Assembly (NCBI GenBank): GCA_009602735.1
Contig: WELA01004839.1
Span: forward strand, 251,099 to 315,098
Length of the DNA stretch: 64,000 nucleotides
Reading direction: 5' to 3'
Source of the DNA: Mesotaenium endlicherianum
Lineage: Eukaryota; Streptophyta; Zygnematophyceae; Zygnematales; Mesotaeniaceae
The position numbers and the translations under genes were made by a program. Below are positions 57,201 through 64,000 of this stretch, in pieces. Below the pieces are notes generated by a model. It made no database searches, was not told the DNA's origin, and worked only from the letters and a program-made list of their open reading frames with translations. Position 1 is the first letter of the stretch, and every line of letters begins with the position of its first letter.

Positions 57201-60200
57201 TGCTCCTCCTGATACTCCTGCTGGGTGCTGCGGTACTTCCCCGGCAGAGGCAAGCCCACGCGGAGGAGGGGGAGGAGGCCTGCTCTCGTCGGCAGTCGGC
57301 GGAAACAGCCCTGCTGGCTGTGATGCCCTCTTGGCCGAAACGGGCGTGGGGCCACTCCTCCACGTTCCGGGGCCCGAGGGCCCGCCACCTGTTGCGTTAT
57401 CACCTCCTCCTGGGCCAGCATTTCCCACCTCTGGAGAGTCCAGAAAGCCGCCTGGGGCTCTTCCAGAGGGCCACTCAAACAGGCTGCTGCTGCCGCCGCC
57501 ATCTGTCAGCCGCTCACAGGGGGCCTGCACCTGTTCTACTCGAGCCTGCGCCTGTGCCTGTGCATGAGCCAGCTGTCCTGGCCTGCTGTAACTACTAGAG
57601 GGTGGTGGGGGAAAGGGCGTCCTGGGAGTGGAGAAGGAAGGGGGAGGGGGAGGGGAAGCGAACGATGGCTGAGGGCTGCTGGCCAGGCCAGGAGTCCGGG
57701 CGGCGCTCAGGGGCTGCATGCGCGTACAGGTGGCAAGTGCTGACGAGGCTGTGGGGGAGGTGGGCAGAGCATATGTCGAGACGGCGCCGGCAGCAGGAGT
57801 GCAGGGGGGCGCAGCGGCGGCGGCTGCCGCGGGGACACCTGGCAAAGGCGTGATTCCGCTCTCGTGCATCAGAGCTGCCGCTGCCGCGGGGAGGCCGGCT
57901 GTCACCAGATGCGCGTGCATCAGCTGCAGCAGCTCCCTGGGAGAGGAGGGAGGGAGATAGAAAAAGAGAGCACACGGGAAGAAGCCAGATCCACAGCGTC
58001 ATCGAACAGCGGTGCAAGGATCTGAATGCATGCCTGCCTGCCTGCATGCGTGCCTGCAAGCGATGCGTGCAAGGCAGGGAGCGAAGAGAGAGACATTCTC
58101 TGGTGCCAGCAAGCGGGGGCCCCCCGCAGGCTCACAAAGCCCAAGAGGGCGGAAAAGACATGCAGGAGGCTACTGCTGTACCAACGGGAGAGGGAGGCAC
58201 ATCACTGCCGCCCTGCGAGAGCAACACTGCAGCTGTGTCAAGCCCCTTCCTCCTCCAATGCCCAGTCAGAGCCCGTGGGAGGAAGTGTGCGCACGGACAC
58301 ACACTCACCCATTTCTTACAAGCTTGCACATACACAACACACCGCACCCATGCCCGCGTGTGGTTGCATGCAGACACACGTACAAACAATGCCCCCGATG
58401 GGTAATGCGCAAACACGAGCACACACATATACTGACACGAAGATACAACACAAACACGCACACACACACACACAGCGCCAACCAGGAAGCTGCAGAAGGA
58501 GCCCGTCTGGGGCATGCACAAAAAGGCAGAGCTTGCTGGAGGGGAGCGCGGGACTCAGGCTGATGGGCACTCACTTGGGGGGGTAGCTCACGGGGGTGGC
58601 GGCAGCAATGGCGGCTCTCTCGATGCGCCGCAGCGTGGGGGCGGCCGCCTCGCTGGCCGCCGCCGTTGCCGCCCGGCCGGCGTTGGTCGTTATCTGCTCG
58701 GCCATGACAGACATGGGGAGTGAGTCGCAGCAGCAGCAGCAACAACAGCAGCTGGCAGACCACACACAGAGGAACATGCACACATACGCGCACATGCACA
58801 CACGCACACCTCCAGCTGCACCTGCCCCGTGCATGGAACCACACACACGATCACGCAAGTGCACAAGCTCACGCGCGCAGACAAACACATGCTGGCAAGA
58901 ACAAAATGTGAGAGCGCAACGTACGCCGACAAAAACAAGCAGCTCTGGACCAAACACCCTCAGCCCTTCCACACGCGACCCCCAAAGCTCAAGCAGTGAT
59001 CCCTATCGACGGCGCAGGTATGTCACCTCTTTGTCACCGGAGGCAGCTGGGACATCTCTCCACACAACATTTGTCAGGTGCCAGAGACAATGCACTCAGC
59101 CTGCAGAGTCACACTGCAGGAGGAAACGAACGAGAAAGACAGATGGGGAGCTAGGAGCTGGGAAGGGCTGGCCGGGGGGAGGAGGCCAGCACATCCAGCC
59201 CTCTGTTTAATGACACACGTTGCAGGGTGAACTGTTGCAGAGTCGAGCTGAGGCAGGGGTGGAGGCAGGGTTAGTACCGTGATGAGCTCGAGGGACGCGC
59301 GCTGAAACTCCTGGGGCCACTTGGCATGCTCTCCTCCGCCGCCGGCGGCCGGCGCGGCGCCCTGTGCGTTCGCCCCCCCGCCGTCCCGCAGCAGCTCCGA
59401 CAGTACGCGCCCCAACTGCCACACCCCATCCACCTCTCGCACACAAGCACGCGCCGAGGAACAGAGCAGAGCCGATTGTGAGCAGAGCCGAGTGTCAGAG
59501 GGAGCAGCAAGCGTAGGGCCGTGGGGGCCACACAATATTCGCGATGAGCACAACGTGTGGGTATGCACCACACTGCACCGCATCATACAGCATGGGCACC
59601 ACCTGGCATCACACGATAGCCCCACCAAGTTCTCTCTGCTGTATGAAAAGCGGCACAGCCTATCTTCACCCTTTCCCCCCCCCTCCAAACCCCCCGGCGG
59701 CCCCCCAGCACACTCTCTCCCTCTCTCTTCTCGCCCTCCTTCCCTCAAAAGATACACACGGGGGCTGATCTGTCAGGTGAGAGAGCACACTCAGGCATGC
59801 TGGCGAGTGAGTAGGTGCAATCACTTTATGGCAAAGCGACGACAATAGCAGCAGCTGGAGGGAGGCTCAGCGGTGCCAATGGCCTGGCGCCATGGATAGT
59901 ATCCCCCCCCGCACACCCACCTACCCGCACACGCACACACCTACATACAACCAACACAGACACACACATACGCACTTCTAACTTACACACATACACGTAC
60001 GTATACGCACACAAGCACTCCCAATTCATCTCGTGAGCATGCACCTGAAGCTTGGTGAGGATGTGCGCGATGGCGGGGTCGCGGGCGAGCCCCAGCAGCA
60101 CCTTGCAGGCCAGCGCCCGGATGTGGTCCACGCCACCTGGCGGCAGGAGGGTGCGCGGGTTCAGCAGCAGCAGCAGCACGCGGATGCCGTTGCTCGCGCG

Positions 60201-63200
60201 CACGGCCTCCCGCGACTGCCGGTACGCTTGCTCCATGTACGCCGCCAGCCCTGGACCCCCAGCCCCGGCCCCCAGGGAGATCCGGCGGTCCGTGACAGCT
60301 GTCGCGTTTTGGGAGGAGCTGCCGGGCACCGCTTGCCCGCCGCCAGAGCCCGACGCTGGGAGGTGGGTGCCGCTGGGCTTGTCCCCCCCGGCCCCTCCTC
60401 CTGCATTGTTGTTGGTGTCGCGGGAGGGGCGGTCGTCCAGAGAGGCTGGCTGCTGCTGCTGGGAGGAGGAGGGGCGGCCGCAGAGCGAGGGGGGGGGGCA
60501 CACGAGGTTGACCAGCACCGACAGCGCCGCCACTTGCACCTGCGTCGTCGCAGACGAGAGAAAGAGGGGGGGCAGCAAGCGGGATGCTTGAGTTAGCGTT
60601 TCCAGTCGAGAATGGACCTCCTTCACTCTCTTGCAGAGGAAGAAAAGGAGGGGAAGAGGAGAGCGAAGAAGAAAAAGAGGTGAGTTTGGAGGGGAAGGAC
60701 ATGTGGAGAGAGAAAGATAAGGGAGGGAGAGGGAGCGAGAGATGAGAGGACGAGAATGGTTAATGCAGAGGCAAGAAAGAGGAACAGCAACACGTGCTCC
60801 AGCCGTCACAGTCAAGATCCCAAGGTTCTCCTCCCACAGCATGCACAAGCTCTTGCAGCTGGCTGGACAGCAAGAGAGCCCGCTTACCCTCCTCCCCCCC
60901 CCCCCCGGCTTTCAAGATCCCAATCAAACTCTCCTGCTTAAGGATTACCTCAGTAGGCACCCACTCATCCCCCAACGAGGAAACCAGACTGGCTGCCTGA
61001 CATCCGCCTACGCTCACATAGACATTGGGCAACACTCGCCTTCACTCGCTGCCCAGCCCATACATACGGGAATTAACTTATTATGACTTTCATTATTTCG
61101 GATAATGACTGTTGTTATTTTCAGTTAACGACAGTCGTTCCATGTGCATGCTACCCTTGCCTGTCGTCACCTCTCAAATACTCCCAAGCGGGCATGCAAA
61201 GCTAGAACCAGTGCTGCGCGCGAGCCCTTGATATCGGAATTGCAGCCATTGCACCGGGCGCCCTGGTGTCCTGTTAATCTGCTGTCAAAAGAGCTGCTGA
61301 TTGTAAAAAGGCCTACCCCTCTGGTCTTTGCGGCTCGCGTATGCATGCCGCGTCACAATTGGCGGTAGCTGGCGTGTGCACGACAAGCAATGAGGCTGGC
61401 GTGGGGAGCAACAGTGGAATGCTATTAGGTGCGCAGCGAATAGCAAGCAGGCCTTCGCACCCAGCACAAGGGGGGGGGGGGAGATGATGCACAAGCACAG
61501 CCCAGGGAAGTAACAGGGCGGGGCGGAAAGGAAGAGGGAGCGGGGGGGCGAGATGCAGCGGGAGGCAGAGGTAGAGGGACGGAAACGGGGACGGGGATGG
61601 GGACAGGGGGGTCAAGGGGGGACAGAAGGCAGAGATTCAAGGAGCTCCCACCTCGGGCTCGGCGAAGACAGTGCCGCTGGCGGCGTCCAGGATGGCGGCC
61701 ATGCCGGAGCGCTCGTTGGAGAGGTGCGCGTTGGTGATGGCACGGTGCGTGTACGGCATCAGCGTGGCGATGAGCAGCGCCCCCAGCACCGACTGCGTCA
61801 TCTCCCCGTACCCGCGCTCCCCTGGCGCCACCTGGACGGACGAGGCGCACACACGGAGATCGGCACACAAACAAGAAGGGCGGTTGATGACAGTCCCGGC
61901 AGCCGGCCGAGCGTGTAAGAGAAGGAGCCAGGAGGAGGAGGAGCGTCAGCGCCACAAGCAGCGAGGCTGGAACTGGGCCCTATACATGCAGGCATGCAAC
62001 GCCTGCCCGCCACCACGTCACTAAGACTATCCGAAAAGCCAGAAGGGCATCGGAGGAGTTTCTCCAGTGCGAGATGCGGGCCTAAGGAAGGGAGGGAGAG
62101 GGGGACGGGGCGGGGGGGGGCTTTCACGCAGAAATAATCAAGGGAGCCAGAGGAGCAGGAAGACAGCGTTAACGGGCAGACCCATTCAAGGGGGTTGATA
62201 GAGAGGGGCGTGCAGAGGGAGCGAGGTAGGTNAAGATACACACGGGGGCTGATCTGTCAGGTGAGAGAGCACACTCAGGCATGCTGGCGAGTGAGTAGGT
62301 GCAATCACTTTATGGCAAAGCGACGACAATAGCAGCAGCTGGAGGGAGGCTCAGCGGTGCCAATGGCCTGGCGCCATGGATAGTATCCCCCCCCGCACAC
62401 CCACCTACCCGCACACGCACACACCTACATACAACCAACACAGACACACACATACGCACTTCTAACTTACACACATACACGTACGTATACGCACACAAGC
62501 ACTCCCAATTCATCTCGTGAGCATGCACCTGAAGCTTGGTGAGGATGTGCGCGATGGCGGGGTCGCGGGCGAGCCCCAGCAGCACCTTGCAGGCCAGCGC
62601 CCGGATGTGGTCCACGCCACCTGGCGGCAGGAGGGTGCGCGGGTTCAGCAGCAGCAGCAGCACGCGGATGCCGTTGCTCGCGCGCACGGCCTCCCGCGAC
62701 TGCCGGTACGCTTGCTCCATGTACGCCGCCAGCCCTGGACCCCCAGCCCCGGCCCCCAGGGAGATCCGGCGGTCCGTGACAGCTGTCGCGTTTTGGGAGG
62801 AGCTGCCGGGCACCGCTTGCCCGCCGCCAGAGCCCGACGCTGGGAGGTGGGTGCCGCTGGGCTTGTCCCCCCCGGCCCCTCCTCCTGCATTGTTGTTGGT
62901 GTCGCGGGAGGGGCGGTCGTCCAGAGAGGCTGGCTGCTGCTGCTGGGAGGAGGAGGGGCGGCCGCAGAGCGAGGGGGGGGGGCACACGAGGTTGACCAGC
63001 ACCGACAGCGCCGCCACTTGCACCTGCGTCGTCGCAGACGAGAGAAAGAGGGGGGGCAGCAAGCGGGATGCTTGAGTTAGCGTTTCCAGTCGAGAATGGA
63101 CCTCCTTCACTCTCTTGCAGAGGAAGAAAAGGAGGGGAAGAGGAGAGCGAAGAAGAAAAAGAGGTGAGTTTGGAGGGGAAGGACATGTGGAGAGAGAAAG

Positions 63201-64000
63201 ATAAGGGAGGGAGAGGGAGCGAGAGATGAGAGGACGAGAATGGTTAATGCAGAGGCAAGAAAGAGGAACAGCAACACGTGCTCCAGCCGTCACAGTCAAG
63301 ATCCCAAGGTTCTCCTCCCACAGCATGCACAAGCTCTTGCAGCTGGCTGGACAGCAAGAGAGCCCGCTTACCCTCCTCCCCCCCCCCNGAACTCATCGAG
63401 GAGCGCGGGGAACACAAAGGCGGCGCCAAAGAAGAGCGCGGCGTTCTTGCGGGCGGCGTCCAGCGGGCAGCTCAGCAGCTGCAGCGCCAGCGCCACGATG
63501 TCGTGCACCGCGGGCGGCGGCAGCGCGCACACGCGGTCCATCACCCCCTGCAGACGGAACACACACACAGGCACACCCAAACCCCCCGACGCACGCACGC
63601 ATGCATGAAAAACAATCTCCCCCCCACCGGTTGTCAGGGCAATGCCTGTGTGTCTCGCCCAGCTGTCAGCTGGGCTCGCGCTGCGGCAGCAGCGGTGCAC
63701 ACAGACACTGGGACCAATGAATAACCCAACTGCTCTTCACATGAACAGCGACACCAACAACGCCAACAACAACGAACAGCGATCAGTAGCAACCCACCAG
63801 CAAGCGCGATGTCAACGTTGTCCAAATATGTCGACGCCAGAAGGACGCAAATAACCAACAGACCCTCCTATACGTGTGCTAGCATCCCGCGAACGCATCA
63901 ACAGGCACGTTCCCCATTCTTCCCCCTAATGGCCTGCCTGTTTGTCAGCTTGCCTGTCTGCAGCAGACGGCCAGTCAGTCACACATCATACAACCCCCCC
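54290..64000 (-). CDS. DCAF1: DCAF1 (VprBP-type) CUL4-DDB1 substrate receptor, 5' end off window, assembly broken
   Basis: Exons read right to left: 63547-63389 (VMDRVCALPP, ARKNAALFFGAAFVF), 61831-61652 (LSNERSGMAAILDAASG), 60539-60045 (ALSVLVNLVCPPPS ... LLGLARDPAIAHILTKLQ), 59415-59278 (GRVLSELLRD), 58693-58575 (APTLRRIERAAIAAATPVSY), 57936-56506 (LisH motif ELLQLMHAHLVTAGLPAAA, then a long Pro/Ser/Ala/His/Gln region), 56504-55810 and 55198-54290 (WD40 part: RFRPWRTC, HFSPDDKLLLWNGALWDPR, EVWDLKTRKLLRS, SDYGGGGFHPNGNE). It ends in an Asp/Glu-rich tail. Land-plant DCAF1 has the same order. WDPR fits the DDB1-binding WDxR motif; the second site reads WDLK. The protein recruits substrates to the CUL4-DDB1 ubiquitin ligase. 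Single-N joins at 56505, 62232 and 63388 remove conserved parts. 63548-64000 is intron. Confidence 0.92.
54691..54790 (-). repeat. Trinucleotide repeat coding the poly-Asp tail of DCAF1
   Basis: CGTCGTCGTC... on the plus strand encodes a run of Asp (with Glu) on the minus strand, part of the acidic C-terminal tail that DCAF1 proteins usually have. Confidence 0.8.
56505..56505. other. Single-N assembly join inside the DCAF1 coding region
   Basis: The reading frame changes across the N (LDTIVTAWL before; FARARAPPAGGPHGRKYDRQ after), and the segment that plant DCAF1 proteins have here, including a PLSLLHPH-type motif, is absent. The one N therefore stands for missing sequence. Confidence 0.8.
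56697..56727 (-). repeat. TGG/TGA trinucleotide repeat coding poly-His
   Basis: TGGTGGTGG... on the plus strand encodes about a dozen His residues in the low-complexity region between LisH and WD40 parts. CAG-type runs for Gln lie nearby at ~56550-56580. Confidence 0.75.
59749..60903. repeat. Copy 1 of an identical 1,155-bp block (DCAF1 exon region)
   Basis: Identical to 62233-63387 at a constant offset of 2,484 bp as far as I can compare. This copy sits in the exon order expected for DCAF1 and continues into unique sequence on both sides. Confidence 0.95.
62233..63387. repeat. Copy 2 of the 1,155-bp block, bounded by Ns: probable misassembly
   Basis: It lies exactly between the Ns at 62232 and 63388. 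It repeats the VLVNLVCPPP...AHILTKLQ exon upstream of the exon that should precede it, and displaces the conserved DCAF1 segment expected after FPALLDEF. A contig wrongly placed in a gap explains all of this. Confidence 0.9.

Noticed and set aside
54497-57598. Plus-strand frames opposite DCAF1 rich in Val, Ser or Arg
   Set aside because: Reverse-strand reflections of trinucleotide repeats and DCAF1 exons; no protein family.
59826-63332. A true tandem duplication of a DCAF1 exon
   Set aside because: The second copy is perfect, ends exactly at Ns and violates DCAF1 exon order, so misassembly is the better reading.

Overview
This is a nuclear window from a eukaryote of the green lineage. Host genes are split by many GT-AG introns, and the Vpr-binding-protein/DCAF1 gene has the plant-type exon content. 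The Ty3/gypsy elements carry cytosine-DNA-methyltransferase and PHD modules of the kind reported from algae. A large-genome green or streptophyte alga fits best; I cannot name the species.

Layout. 1-15.4 kb is retrotransposon territory. It holds the 3' end of a decayed Ty3/gypsy pol (RNase H, integrase, PHD) with tandem LTR-like repeats. A second Ty3/gypsy copy follows on the minus strand (gag, protease, DNA methyltransferase, charged linker, half an integrase, PHD). Its LTRs are circularly permuted, and one of them is interrupted by a 2,087-bp PiggyBac-like element flanked by TTAA.

15.41-40.38 kb is the centrepiece: a 24,971-bp DNA transposon with ~305-bp near-identical terminal inverted repeats and a 5-bp ATATG direct repeat on each side. 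Just inside the left TIR an eight-exon gene encodes an apparently intact KDZ (Kyakuja-Dileera-Zisupton) superfamily transposase of ~1,016 aa. Just inside the right TIR a convergent gene encodes a zinc-ribbon protein I do not recognise. The interior is layered in mirror order: TG-rich satellite, CTTTAAGTGTG repeats and a ~190-bp satellite on the left reappear inverted on the right. The centre holds two tail-to-tail Ty3/gypsy remnants, one with a second, divergent DNA methyltransferase.

40.4-64 kb is host genic space: a ~2,035-aa PHD-finger nuclear protein (+), the RNA polymerase II CTD phosphatase SSU72 (-), and most of a DCAF1 gene (-), the substrate receptor of CUL4-DDB1 ubiquitin ligases. 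The DCAF1 region is misassembled: three single-N joins, a perfect 1,155-bp copy of one exon region in the wrong exon order, and missing conserved sequence. Exon models were joined by reading conserved protein and GT/AG sites by eye; phases were checked where I say so.
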